A DNA stretch of 53,606 nt from Collinsella sp. (GTDB taxonomy: Bacteria; Actinomycetota; Coriobacteriia; Coriobacteriales; Coriobacteriaceae). A program made the position numbers and the translations under genes. Under the pieces are notes generated by a model. The model saw nothing but the letters and a program-made list of their open reading frames with translations, had not been told where the DNA came from and did no database searches. Positions 35,562 through 44,329 of this stretch are shown one piece after another (positions within the stretch are counted from its first letter, which is position 1; each line of letters begins with the position of its first letter). The DNA lies in NCBI GenBank assembly GCA_022745215.1, contig JAIIWC010000004.1, positions 1 to 53,606 on the forward strand, read 5' to 3'.

Positions 35562-35592
35562 ATAGGACAAAGGGGATGTCCCTTTGTCCTAT
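35562..35592 (-). terminator. Hairpin/terminator between gatZ-type and aldolase genes (GGGACA type)
   Basis: Perfect 13-bp stem ATAGGACAAAGGG with complement and 5-nt loop. Leftward it is followed by TTTTTTGAGTTTT, so it could partly terminate transcription inside the operon. It carries the GGGACA sequence of the dispersed hairpins. Confidence 0.7.
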
Positions 35593-35594
35593 GT

Positions 35595-35630
35595 GCCGGG
35601 CCTGCGGCTGGGACATGCCCCAGGCCCGGC
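35595..35630. repeat. Second hairpin beside the above
   Basis: GCCGGGCCTG (35595-35604) pairs with CAGGCCCGGC (35621-35630); the loop contains GGGACATG. Confidence 0.6.
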
Positions 35631-35649
35631 GTCGCGTAGGAAAAGCTAC

Positions 35650-36924
35650 TTACTCGGCAAGAGCGGCCTCGATGCGGGTCGTGACGCCCTTGAGGTTAAG
35701 ACCGACGACGTACTGCTTGATCGGGCGCTTGATGTGCTCGATGACAAAGCGCTTGCCGTCGATGTCCTGAGCGGCGAGGTTGCGGTAGAGCTTCTCGACC
35801 TGCTCCTTGACCTCGGGATCGTTGAACGCATAGTGACCGGAGACATCCAGGATCTTCAGGCTGAGCTCATCGTCGGCAAGAATGTCGTCGACCTGCAGGT
35901 TGACGTCGTCGCCAGTCATCCACTTGCGCCAGCGCTCGGTCTTGATAGCCTTGACCAGCAGGGTGTGATACAGGTCGGAGGGGTCATCGCACAGACCGTT
36001 GTCGACCAGGATCTGCTCGGTGGCGCAGAGCTTGAGGTAGGCGCGGGTCTCCTCGGTGCCATACTGCGGAGCAACGTTGGAGGCGGTCACGTGTGCCGGG
36101 ATGTGCTCGAGCAGCGTCGCGTCGTCCAGATAGTCGGCGTTGTGCTCCTTCAGGCCCACGCCGTAGCGCTTAGCCATGTCGGCGAGCTCGCGGGCATTCT
36201 TGAAGTTGTAATGGCCGACCTGCTCGGTCCAACGGGTGAGCGTACCGGTCTGGCCGACGATAAAGGTGGGCATGGGGCAGCCGCGCTTCTCGAGCTCGGG
36301 CTGCAGCTGAGAAATGAACTCCTCGTACTTATCGGTAGAGGTCAAGCCGCCATTGGTCTCCTCGGTACCGACCTCATAGGCAACCTCGGGCAGGTTATGC
36401 TCGCGACGGTACTGCTCAAGGTAGTCGATAAGATCGATCGTGCGGCGAAGCACCACGTCGAGCGGAATAACCTTGCCGATCTGATAGGGGTCCTTGGTGG
36501 GGTCGACCATCAGCAGGTCAAAGCCCGCCTCCATGTCGGCGACGAAGGACTTGCGGGCGAGCTCCATGGCCTCGTCCTCGGGCAGGTGGGCGTTACGCTC
36601 CTCGTCGCGCTGCCACGGACCGCCGTGATCGCGGCACAGGTAGTACGGACCGGTGTAACCCACCTCGTCGGCAACCTTCTTGATGTCGGCGGCAAAGCGC
36701 GTCTGGTCCCAACCGTTGACGTAGCCGGCGCCCATCTCGTCCATATCGACCTGGTTGCGGCTGGCGATAAACATGGGCGGGAAATCCTCGTCCTTGGCAA
36801 GCTCGAACACGGCCTGAATCAGGTTGGGGCTCATGGGGCCAATGCCGACCATGGTTGCGTGATCGCCGCTATCCTGCAGCTTGAGCATGCCCTGAACGGC
36901 CTGGCGGATGGTGAGGTTGGACAT
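35650..36924 (-). CDS. GatZ/KbaZ-like tagatose-bisphosphate aldolase subunit
   Basis: A 424-residue protein of the family of class II D-tagatose-bisphosphate aldolase non-catalytic subunits. Blocks include FIASRNQVDMDEMGAGYVNGW, YYLCRDHGGPWQRD, DLLMVDPTKDP and YEVGTEETNGG. In enteric bacteria GatZ supports the catalytic GatY; no GatY is present here, so this copy may work with another aldolase or have its own activity. It is second in the operon after EIIBC. Confidence 0.88.
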   Translation of the reverse strand: MSNLTIRQAVQGMLKLQDSGDHATMVGIGPMSPNLIQAVFELAKDEDFPPMFIASRNQVDMDEMGAGYVNGWDQTRFAADIKKVADEVGYTGPYYLCRDHGGPWQRDEERNAHLPEDEAMELARKSFVADMEAGFDLLMVDPTKDPYQIGKVIPLDVVLRRTIDLIDYLEQYRREHNLPEVAYEVGTEETNGGLTSTDKYEEFISQLQPELEKRGCPMPTFIVGQTGTLTRWTEQVGHYNFKNARELADMAKRYGVGLKEHNADYLDDATLLEHIPAHVTASNVAPQYGTEETRAYLKLCATEQILVDNGLCDDPSDLYHTLLVKAIKTERWRKWMTGDDVNLQVDDILADDELSLKILDVSGHYAFNDPEVKEQVEKLYRNLAAQDIDGKRFVIEHIKRPIKQYVVGLNLKGVTTRIEAALAE

Positions 36925-36993
36925 TTTGTTCTCCTTCTCCAGAGGATTTTTGACAAAAGTTCCCTGGGACCCAGATGTGGGCCCTATCAGTAC

Positions 36994-37053
36994 GGATGGA
37001 TTTTGTTGTGTAGGGGCGGTTGTGCGGAGTCAAATCCATCCCTCCGCACAACC
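36994..37053. promoter_or_regulatory. Two interlocked perfect inverted repeats in the EIIBC-gatZ gap
   Basis: Stem A: GGATGGATTT (36994-37003) with AAATCCATCC (37032-37041). Stem B: GGTTGTGCGGAG (37018-37029) with CTCCGCACAACC (37042-37053). The order A-B-A'-B' makes them mutually exclusive or pseudoknotted; with 0-nt and 2-nt joints a full pseudoknot is strained, so alternative folds are more likely. This may set relative expression of EIIBC and downstream genes. Confidence 0.6.
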
Positions 37054-37068
37054 GGAGTCCTTAAAGGT

Positions 37069-38541
37069 CTACTTGGCCTGCTTATCGAGCGTGGGCTTCA
37101 TGGCAATCAGGATTGCAGCGGCGACCACGGAGCCAATCACGATGTCCAGGCAGAACAGCGCGACGTTGTTGGTGGCAAGGGCGACGATAAAGCCACCGTG
37201 TGGGACGTAGCAGTCGATACCCTGGAAGGCGGCGAGCGCCGCACCCACGGCAGAGCCGATGCAGATGCCGGGCAGGGTGTGGCCAAGGTCCTTGACCGCG
37301 AAGGGGATAGCGCCCTCGGTGATGCCGATGCAGCCCATGAACAGTGCGGAGATACCCATCTGGCGATCGGCGTCATCGAACTTGTTCTTGGCAATGAGCG
37401 CTGCAAGACCGCAGGCAATCGGGGGAATGGCGACGGCGACGCGGAACATACCGTTGGGGCCATAGATGCCGGAGGCCATGATGGCCATAGTAAAGGTCGA
37501 AGCGGTCTTATTGATGGGGCCACCCATATCGAAGGCGGTCATAACGCCAATGACCAGGCCCAGGACGACGGCGGAGCCGCCCTGCAGGCTACCGAGCACG
37601 CTGGTGAGCCAATCCATCACAAAGCCAAGCGGCGTGGCCAGGATGTAGATGTAGGCCATGCCCAGGACGAGCGAGGTCAGAATCGGGATGATCAGGATCG
37701 GCATGATGGTCTGGATGGTGTTGTTGACCTTCCAGGTCTTCATCCAGCGGACAAAGTAACCGCAGATGACAGCCATGATCATGGCGCCCAAGAAGCCAGT
37801 CGAAACGCTGTTGCCGCTCGGGGTGACGACGGCGTTGTTGACCAAGTAGCCCAGGACAAAACCGGGGGCGAGCGCGGGCTTGCCGGCCATCGAGTAGGCG
37901 ATGTATGCCGCAAGCACCGGAATCATCATGGAAATACCGGCCATGCCGATGGTATTAAGGCTCACCATCAACGGGTTGGTGACCTCCATACCGCTAGCAC
38001 CGGCAGTACCGGATGCCAACGAGAAGGCGAGGAACACGCCACCGATAACGACAATGGGGATAAAATAGGAAACGCCGGTATTGAATGCATTGAGCAGCGT
38101 CTTACCCGGATCGGCAAAGATAGACTGCTTGGACGCCGGTGTCGGGGCCTGCGGGGCAGCGGAGACGGCCTTCTTCTCTGCCTTGGCCTCGGCCTTGGGC
38201 GCGTCAACGGCACCGCCCGTCGCCTTGATGATCTCAACAGCCTGGTCGATGATCCTGACCGGATCGGCGATCACATCGGAAGTACCGACCTTGAGGAACT
38301 TGCCCTCGGCCATCTTCTGCTCAAAACGGTCCTCGTTCTCGACACCCACGTCGACGGACTCCAGGACCAGGTCGGCGGAGTCCACGTCTTCCTGCGTGAG
38401 CTCATTCTCGATACCCAGGCCACCCTGAGCCTCGACCTTGCACTCGATGCCACGGGCGGCGCATTCATCCTGAATCGCCTTCTGGGCCATATACGTGTGG
38501 GCGATACCCACGGTACAGGCGGCAACGCCTACGATCTTCAT
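37069..38541 (-). CDS. PTS EIIBC, fructose family
   Basis: A 490-residue permease. The EIIB domain (1-100) begins MKIVGVAACTVGIAHTYMAQ with phosphorylated Cys9; an Ala/Lys-rich linker of about 35 residues follows, then the EIIC membrane domain with about nine to ten helices and conserved GGPINKTA and GITEGAIPF segments. It imports and phosphorylates a sugar of the fructose class. ATG 38541 has AAGAGGG upstream. First gene of the operon, divergent from a LacI regulator. Confidence 0.93.
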   Translation of the reverse strand: MKIVGVAACTVGIAHTYMAQKAIQDECAARGIECKVEAQGGLGIENELTQEDVDSADLVLESVDVGVENEDRFEQKMAEGKFLKVGTSDVIADPVRIIDQAVEIIKATGGAVDAPKAEAKAEKKAVSAAPQAPTPASKQSIFADPGKTLLNAFNTGVSYFIPIVVIGGVFLAFSLASGTAGASGMEVTNPLMVSLNTIGMAGISMMIPVLAAYIAYSMAGKPALAPGFVLGYLVNNAVVTPSGNSVSTGFLGAMIMAVICGYFVRWMKTWKVNNTIQTIMPILIIPILTSLVLGMAYIYILATPLGFVMDWLTSVLGSLQGGSAVVLGLVIGVMTAFDMGGPINKTASTFTMAIMASGIYGPNGMFRVAVAIPPIACGLAALIAKNKFDDADRQMGISALFMGCIGITEGAIPFAVKDLGHTLPGICIGSAVGAALAAFQGIDCYVPHGGFIVALATNNVALFCLDIVIGSVVAAAILIAMKPTLDKQAK

Positions 38542-38641
38542 TGCTTCCCTCTTTTCATAGAGTTGCGTGCGCAAGACACCGTTTGCGGAGGCCTCCGGAG
38601 CATCCCCTGCCGTTTGGACTTGCTGTCTTTTCGACAAGACC

Positions 38642-38671
38642 AATATAGGTGCTCGTTTTTCTTAATGCCAG
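38642..38671 (-). promoter_or_regulatory. Putative promoter of the sugar PTS operon
   Basis: Leftward -35-like CTGGCA (38671-38666) and -10 TATATT (38647-38642), 18-bp spacer, about 100 bp before EIIBC. Confidence 0.45.
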
Positions 38672-38704
38672 CTTATTTCGGTAAACGCGCAGGTCAGAGC
38701 GTTG

Positions 38705-38731
38705 GTTATGCGATTTAGTTATGCGTTTAAC
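38705..38731. promoter_or_regulatory. LacI-type operator
   Basis: GTTATGCGTTTAAC (38718-38731) is a pseudo-palindrome GTTA..CG..TAAC with the central CG expected of LacI-family sites. A direct half-repeat GTTATGCG lies 13 bp to the left (38705-38712). It is just upstream of the PTS promoter, between the divergent operon and regulator. Confidence 0.55.
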
Positions 38732-38955
38732 CAAAAATGAATCCTGCGATTTTACCCTCGATTTCAAAAGTCAAGAAGTATTTGATTTTCTCGGTAGACG
38801 GCAGATGTGCATGCCGGTCACAAATTTCGACCCCACCCATATACCGCATTTGTTGCATACTCATATGAAAGGAAAAACCGCTCACCGAAGCGTATCCCTC
38901 GCCAAGACTCAAAGTCATCATGTTGGAAAATGCTCATCTGTCGGAAGGAGTCGCT

Positions 38956-39966
38956 GTGGCAAAACAGCGCGTTACGATCGCAGACGTCGCTCGAGAGGCG
39001 GGAACCTCGACGGCAAGCGTCTCGTATTACCTCAACGACAAACGAGAAAAGCTTAGCGAGAAGACGCAGAACAAAATCGCGCGCGTCATTAAGGAACTCG
39101 GATACGTTCCCAACGCCCAAGCGCAGACGCTCACCGGCAAGCAAACCCACGTCATCGCCATCATCATTTTGGATAACACCAACAAATGGGCGGGGCTCGT
39201 TCTCAATGGCATGGAGCAGGTCATGCTCCCCGCGGGCTACCAGACGGTCGTTTGTACGAGCAACTTTAACCCCGAGACCGAGCTCATGTACGTCGACAAG
39301 ATGCTCTCGCTGGGCGTCGATGGCTTTATCATCCAGCCCACGGCAAACTTCAAAGCCGTGCACGACCGCATTAGGCGCGCCGGCAAGCCGGTCGTCTTTT
39401 TCGATGCGGCCATCTATAGCCCAGGTACCAGCTGGATCAAAACCAACCTTTACGACGGCGTGTACAACGCCACACAGGCGCTCCTCGACGCCGGCTACGA
39501 AGATTTCTTTTCCATTGCCGCCAACATGACCGAGATGCGCACCCGCATGGAGCGTTTTCAGGGGTATGCCGAGGCGCTGGCAGCGAACGGACAGCTCTAC
39601 AAAGCGATTCCCATCGACCACAACAAGCCGTCAATCAACGAGCTTACCGAGTACTTTAAATTCAAGTTCAATCCCGCCAAGCGTACGCTCATCTTTGTCC
39701 AAAACCAATGGGCGCTCCCCCGCGTCTACAAGGCGCTTCAGCCCATGGCACATCTGCTTCCGCAGCAAATCGGCCTTTTGGGACTCAACTGCGAAGACTG
39801 GACTAATCTCACCACGCCGACCGTCTCCACCATCATCGAGCCCGTCGACCAGGAAGGTCGCGAAGCAGCCGAGATGCTGCTCGCCCTACTTGACGGCAGC
39901 AGCGAACCCGGCGAGCAGCGCATTCTCGAGTGCAAGCTCAACTGGCTCGACTCCACCTCGATCTAG
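38956..39966 (+). CDS. LacI-family regulator of the sugar PTS operon
   Basis: A 336-residue regulator with the N-terminal HTH (VTIADVAREAGTSTASVSYYL) and hinge (YVPNAQAQTLTGK), then a sugar-binding domain. GTG 38956 is chosen for the AAGGAG 5 nt upstream; an upstream ATG at 38920 is a poor candidate. Being divergent from the PTS operon with an operator between, it most likely represses EIIBC and the downstream genes until its sugar phosphate is present. Confidence 0.9.
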   Translation: MAKQRVTIADVAREAGTSTASVSYYLNDKREKLSEKTQNKIARVIKELGYVPNAQAQTLTGKQTHVIAIIILDNTNKWAGLVLNGMEQVMLPAGYQTVVCTSNFNPETELMYVDKMLSLGVDGFIIQPTANFKAVHDRIRRAGKPVVFFDAAIYSPGTSWIKTNLYDGVYNATQALLDAGYEDFFSIAANMTEMRTRMERFQGYAEALAANGQLYKAIPIDHNKPSINELTEYFKFKFNPAKRTLIFVQNQWALPRVYKALQPMAHLLPQQIGLLGLNCEDWTNLTTPTVSTIIEPVDQEGREAAEMLLALLDGSSEPGEQRILECKLNWLDSTSI

Positions 39967-40085
39967 ACCGCGGGACAAATTAATCAGTAGCGTCTATCCC
40001 AAATCTTAAGTATTTGTTCGATAGAACGGCCCCTGCCGGCTCCTGCTAGACTGGTAGATTCCCAACCGTCCATCCAGGAGCCTCA

Positions 40086-41051
40086 ATGTCGCGCAAGTCC
40101 GCTTACAAGCAAGTACTTTCCATCGGCACCGCCGTGGTGCTGGGGTTTGCGCTGTTTACGGGATCGATCGACGGAGCGCCCAAGCTGTTGTCGCCGCAAA
40201 GCGATGAGCAGGCGGCGGCTCTGGCCGAGAAGCAAAGCGAGAGCCCCAACCGCACCGACGACGAAGCGGACTTGGTCGCCCGGCTCGAATCGGGAACAAC
40301 GAGCTCCGAGGACTCCGGCGATGGCTCCGAATCCGCCACAACCGACACCGGCGACGGCGCTTCCGCGGACAGCGCCGCCACCCCCATCGACGAGGTCGAA
40401 AACCCCGACCTCAACCGCGCCCGCGGTGTTTATCTCAGCAGCATTCCCGACTACGCCGGCAACCCCTACGTTGCCCTGCGCGCCGACAGCACGCACCCGC
40501 TCGGCACACCATCATTCACGCTCGATGAATACGAGCGCGCTACAGAAGAGGGTTGCTTTAAGAAGTTCTCCAAGCTTGACAGCCTGGGCCGCACCCGCAA
40601 AGCGCTCGCCTGCGTGGGCCCCGAATCACTCGGTCAAGGCGAGCGCGGCGATATCTCGCGTATCCATCCCGCTGGATGGCGCCAGCAGCGCTACGACTTT
40701 ATTCCGGGCCAGAGCCTCTACAACCGCTGCCATCTCATCGCCTGGTCGCTCTGCGGCGAAAACGCCAACCGCAAGAATCTCCTCACCGGCACGCGTTATC
40801 TCAACGAGACAGGCATGCTGCCGTTTGAGGAGCAGATTCTCGGCTACATCCGCGAGACGGGCAACCACGTGCTCTATCGCGTCACGCCTATGTATAACGA
40901 AGAGGAACTTGTCTGCCGCGGAGTGCGCCTTGAGGCGCAATCGGTCGAGGACCACGGCAAGACCCTCTGCTTCCACGTGTACTGCTACAACCTGCAGCCG
41001 CACGTGCAGATCGACTACGCCACCGGCCGCAATCAGACCTCGGGAGACTAG
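40086..41051 (+). CDS. DNA/RNA non-specific endonuclease, secreted or membrane-anchored
   Basis: A 321-residue protein. An N-terminal signal or anchor (residues 7-27, VLSIGTAVVLGFALFTGSI) is followed by an acidic Ser/Thr-rich linker to about residue 110, then a nuclease domain. The core motif NRCHLIAWSLCGENANRKNLLTGTRYLNETG matches the streptococcal/EndA-type NRxHLI signature: His is the general base and the later Asn holds Mg2+. It probably degrades extracellular DNA for nutrition or uptake. A bidirectional terminator follows. Confidence 0.88.
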   Translation: MSRKSAYKQVLSIGTAVVLGFALFTGSIDGAPKLLSPQSDEQAAALAEKQSESPNRTDDEADLVARLESGTTSSEDSGDGSESATTDTGDGASADSAATPIDEVENPDLNRARGVYLSSIPDYAGNPYVALRADSTHPLGTPSFTLDEYERATEEGCFKKFSKLDSLGRTRKALACVGPESLGQGERGDISRIHPAGWRQQRYDFIPGQSLYNRCHLIAWSLCGENANRKNLLTGTRYLNETGMLPFEEQILGYIRETGNHVLYRVTPMYNEEELVCRGVRLEAQSVEDHGKTLCFHVYCYNLQPHVQIDYATGRNQTSGD

Positions 41052-41110
41052 GGCCGACCAAGCTGCCCCAAAACCTAAATTGATCCGTTTTCCTCCGTCC
41101 CCCGGGGATC

Positions 41111-41145
41111 AAAAGGGCCGCCCCGGTTACCCAGGGCGGCCTTTT
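41111..41145. terminator. Bidirectional terminator between nuclease and EF-G-like genes
   Basis: AAAAGGGCCGCCC pairs imperfectly with AGGGCGGCCTTTT; T-runs occur on both sides. Confidence 0.8.
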
Positions 41146-41178
41146 CGTCAGCACCTACATTGCAGGCAAAATCACACG

Positions 41179-43254
41179 CTACTTGGCGCGACCCTCCTCA
41201 TAGCGCTCGACCAGCTTGGCCTGAACGTCATAGGGCACCTGCTCGTAGCCGGCGGGCTTCATGGTAAAGTCACCCGTGCCGCGCGTGATAGAGCGCAGGC
41301 GCGTCGAGTAATCCGTCAGCTCGGCGAGAGGTGCCTGCGCGATAACCACGGTGTCTCCGCGCTCATCGGTCTCCATGCCTGTCACGCGACCGCGCGAGGC
41401 CGAGATGTCGCCCATCACGGCGCCGGCGTAGCTCTCGGGGATCGTCACCGTGATTTCCTCGATGGGCTCCAGCACCACCGGGTCGGCATCGGCGCACGCC
41501 TTGCGCAGGCCGATGCGAGCTGCCGCGCGGAACGCCATCTCGTTGGAGTCGACGCTGTGATACGAACCGTCGTACACAGCCACGCGAATGCCCGTGAGCG
41601 GGTAGCCGGCAATAATACCGTCCTTCATGGTCTCCTGGACGCCCTTGTCCACGGCGGGGATGAGCGAGCGCGGGATGCGGCCACCCACGACCTCATCAAC
41701 AAACTCATAGCCGTCGCTCGTGCCGTCGGGCCCAATGAGCGGTTCCACGCGCAGCCAGCAGTCGCCGTACTGACCGGCGCCGCCGGTCTGCTTCTTGTGG
41801 CGACCCTGGGCGCTCGCCGTGCGGCGGATGGTCTCGCGATACGGAATGCGGATCGGCACGCTCTTGGCGGCGACCTTGGTGCGGTCCTCCAGACGGTTGA
41901 GCAGCACCGAAACCTGTGCCTCACCAACGGCGGAGATAATGGTCTGGCCAGTCTCCTCATCGCGGTCGGTGCTCATGGTCGGATCGGCCTTGCAAGCCTT
42001 CTCGATAAACGTGTAGAGCTTCTCCTCGTCACCGCGATTCTCGGCCTCGATGGCAATGCGGTACTGCGAGTTGGGGAACTTAAACGCCGCAGCCTCGACC
42101 TTGCCGGTAATCGAGAGCGTATCACCCGTCTCGGCCGCCAGCTTGGGCGCCACGATGATATCGCCGGCATAAGCGTGCCCGACCTCGGTCATGTCGCGGC
42201 CGCACATCACATACAGGTGAGCCAGACGCTCACCCTTGCGCGTGCGCGCGTTGACCAGCTCAAGGCCCGGCTCAAGCGTACCCGTCAGTACCTTGATAAA
42301 GCTGATGCGACCCTGCTGCGGATCGGCCAGGGTCTTAAACACAAACGCCACCGGGCGGTCATCGTCACTCGAGATCTTAAGCGAATCACCGTCGATGAGC
42401 GGCATCTCGCCATAGTCGGTCGGCGCTGGGAAATACGTTGCGATGTCATCCATCAGCGAGTTGACGCCCTGCTCCTTAATGCAATCGCCCGCAAAGACCG
42501 GCACAAAGATGCGCTCAGCGATCGCCTTCGACAGCAGGCCTTCAAGCTCCTCCTGCGTCAGCGTCTCCTCGCCTTCCAGGTATTTCATCATCAGTTCGTC
42601 GTCAGCCTCGGCCACCAGCTCGCACAGATGGTCATGGGCCTCCTCGGCCTGGGCACGATACTCCTCGGGAATCTCCGACTCAACGGCTTCGGCGCCGTTG
42701 CAGTGGCGCGCCTTCATGCGCACCAGGTCGATGATGCCGTCAAAGTCCTCGCCCTCGCCCCAGGGAAGGGTCACGGCGCCCAGGCGCGTACCAAAGCGCT
42801 CCTGCAGCAGTTCCATGGTGGTCGCAAAGCTGGCCTCGGAGCGCGACAGGCGGTTTACGAACACCGCACGCGCCAGGCGCAGGTCCTCGGCGGCATACCA
42901 GAGCTTAACCGTCGTCGGCTGCGGGCCGGCCTCGGCGTCGACCACAAACAGAGCCGTCTCGCAGACGCTCATCGCGGCAAAGGCGTCGCCGATAAAATCG
43001 GGGTAGCACGGGGCATCGAGCACATTGATGCGTGCGCCCTTCCAGTCGATCGGCGCGATGGTCGTCGAGATGGAAAACGCACGCTTGACCTCTTCGGGGT
43101 CATAGTCGAGCGTGGGCTTGGTGCCGTCGTGGCCGCCCAGGCGGGCGGTCTTGCCGGAAAGGTGGAGCATGGCCTCGGCGAGTGAGGTCTTGCCCACCCC
43201 GCCTTGGCCTACGAGCACCACGTTCCTTACGTTACCGGTCTTGGGAGCACCCAT
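41179..43254 (-). CDS. Elongation factor G-like GTPase (EF-G2 type)
   Basis: A 691-residue paralogue of EF-G with all five domains by length. G1 is GQGGVGKT (16-23). Switch II is DAPCYPDF (81-88), where canonical EF-G has DTPGHVDF: the catalytic His is Tyr, as in other EF-G2 proteins, and Gly is Cys. The guanine-specificity motif is NRLS (135-138) instead of NKxD, an unusual loss of the Asp. Role in translation is uncertain: such paralogues may act in ribosome rescue or stress. ATG 43254 has AAGGAGG 6 nt upstream. The 310-bp gap on its 5' side holds a terminator and otherwise nothing recognised. Confidence 0.88.
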   Translation of the reverse strand: MGAPKTGNVRNVVLVGQGGVGKTSLAEAMLHLSGKTARLGGHDGTKPTLDYDPEEVKRAFSISTTIAPIDWKGARINVLDAPCYPDFIGDAFAAMSVCETALFVVDAEAGPQPTTVKLWYAAEDLRLARAVFVNRLSRSEASFATTMELLQERFGTRLGAVTLPWGEGEDFDGIIDLVRMKARHCNGAEAVESEIPEEYRAQAEEAHDHLCELVAEADDELMMKYLEGEETLTQEELEGLLSKAIAERIFVPVFAGDCIKEQGVNSLMDDIATYFPAPTDYGEMPLIDGDSLKISSDDDRPVAFVFKTLADPQQGRISFIKVLTGTLEPGLELVNARTRKGERLAHLYVMCGRDMTEVGHAYAGDIIVAPKLAAETGDTLSITGKVEAAAFKFPNSQYRIAIEAENRGDEEKLYTFIEKACKADPTMSTDRDEETGQTIISAVGEAQVSVLLNRLEDRTKVAAKSVPIRIPYRETIRRTASAQGRHKKQTGGAGQYGDCWLRVEPLIGPDGTSDGYEFVDEVVGGRIPRSLIPAVDKGVQETMKDGIIAGYPLTGIRVAVYDGSYHSVDSNEMAFRAAARIGLRKACADADPVVLEPIEEITVTIPESYAGAVMGDISASRGRVTGMETDERGDTVVIAQAPLAELTDYSTRLRSITRGTGDFTMKPAGYEQVPYDVQAKLVERYEEGRAK

Positions 43255-43490
43255 GATGACCTCCTTGCAGGGCCGCGCGCAATGCGCGACGCCAACGGGG
43301 AGAGTTCGCGGTCGGTGCCGTCCCGGGAGCAGCATGGTCGGCAGCCGAGCCGACTCACCCTCCAAATGTCCTATGCCACCACCCTACCCTCACGGGCGGC
43401 TGTCCATGCATACCTTTCGGCACACGTATGAATACAGGCGGCGAGAGGAAGAGACAAGCTTGTGAGGCAATTATTGAACCCCGTCGATGT

Positions 43491-43531
43491 AAACAAAAAG
43501 CCGCCACAGACCGTAAGACCTGTGGCGGCTT
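43491..43531 (-). terminator. Terminator after the amino-acid ABC operon
   Basis: Perfect 12-bp stem AAGCCGCCACAG with complement; leftward it is followed by TTTGTTT. Confidence 0.85.
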
Positions 43532-43564
43532 CGCCTCAATTAATAGTTGAGTAAATACCTGAGC

Positions 43565-44329
43565 CTATCCCTCGATACGGCTCAAGAACTCACGCGTGCG
43601 CCGCTCGCGCGGATGGTCGATGACCTGCTCGGCAGGACCCTCCTCGACAATACGACCGCCATCCATAAAGACCACGCGGTCGGCAACATCGCGCGCAAAC
43701 TGCATTGCGTGGGTCACGATCACCATCGTCATGTTCTGCGCAGCGAGGTCTTTGATGACACGCAGCACCTCGGCCGTCAGCTCGGGATCGAGCGCCGAGG
43801 TCGGCTCGTCAAAGAACAAGATCTCCGGGTCGAGCGCTAGGGCGCGGGCGATGCTCACACGCTGCTGCTGACCGCCCGAAAGCTCACAGGGCACCTTGTT
43901 CTCGTTGCCCGTAAGCCCCATCTGCGCGATCAGCTCGTGTGCGCGCGCCTCCGCCTGCTCGCGCGGGCGCTTGAGCACGCAAATCGGAGCATCGGTGATG
44001 TTTTTCATCACCGTATAGTGCGGGAACAGATTGTAGTTCTGGAACACCAGACCAAACCGCGAGCGCGCCTGCTTGGGCACATCTCCCTTCGCATAGACCG
44101 CGCCCGACCCCACATCCGTCGCAACGGCAAGGTCGCCAAACGAAAGTGAGCCGCCGTCAAGCGTCTCGAGCAGCGTGGCGCAGCGCAACAGCGTAGACTT
44201 ACCGCCGCCCGAAGGTCCGATAATCGCCACGACCTCACCGCGCTTGACTTCGAGTGAGATATCCTTGAGCACCTCATTGCCGCCAAACGCCTTACGCGCG
44301 CTTTCGATTTTCATCACTGAGTTAGTCAT
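43565..44329 (-). CDS. Polar amino-acid ABC transporter ATPase
   Basis: A 254-residue ATPase of the HisP/GlnQ type: Walker A GPSGGGKST, Q-loop QNYNLFPH, signature LSGGQQQR, Walker B ILFFDEPTSALDPE, H-loop VTHAM. It overlaps the permease gene by 8 nt (ATG 44329); an internal ATG at 44314 is possible. It powers uptake by the permease and binding protein encoded upstream. Confidence 0.94.
   Translation of the reverse strand: MTNSVMKIESARKAFGGNEVLKDISLEVKRGEVVAIIGPSGGGKSTLLRCATLLETLDGGSLSFGDLAVATDVGSGAVYAKGDVPKQARSRFGLVFQNYNLFPHYTVMKNITDAPICVLKRPREQAEARAHELIAQMGLTGNENKVPCELSGGQQQRVSIARALALDPEILFFDEPTSALDPELTAEVLRVIKDLAAQNMTMVIVTHAMQFARDVADRVVFMDGGRIVEEGPAEQVIDHPRERRTREFLSRIEG

Noticed and set aside
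35584..38718. 1044-codon rightward frame antisense to gatZ-like and EIIBC genes
   Set aside because: An artefact of high-GC third codon positions; the leftward genes have clear families and ribosome sites.
40147..43185. Very long rightward open frame across the EF-G-like gene
   Set aside because: It is antisense to EF-G and out of frame with the nuclease; its His/Arg/Ala-rich translation is a high-GC codon artefact.
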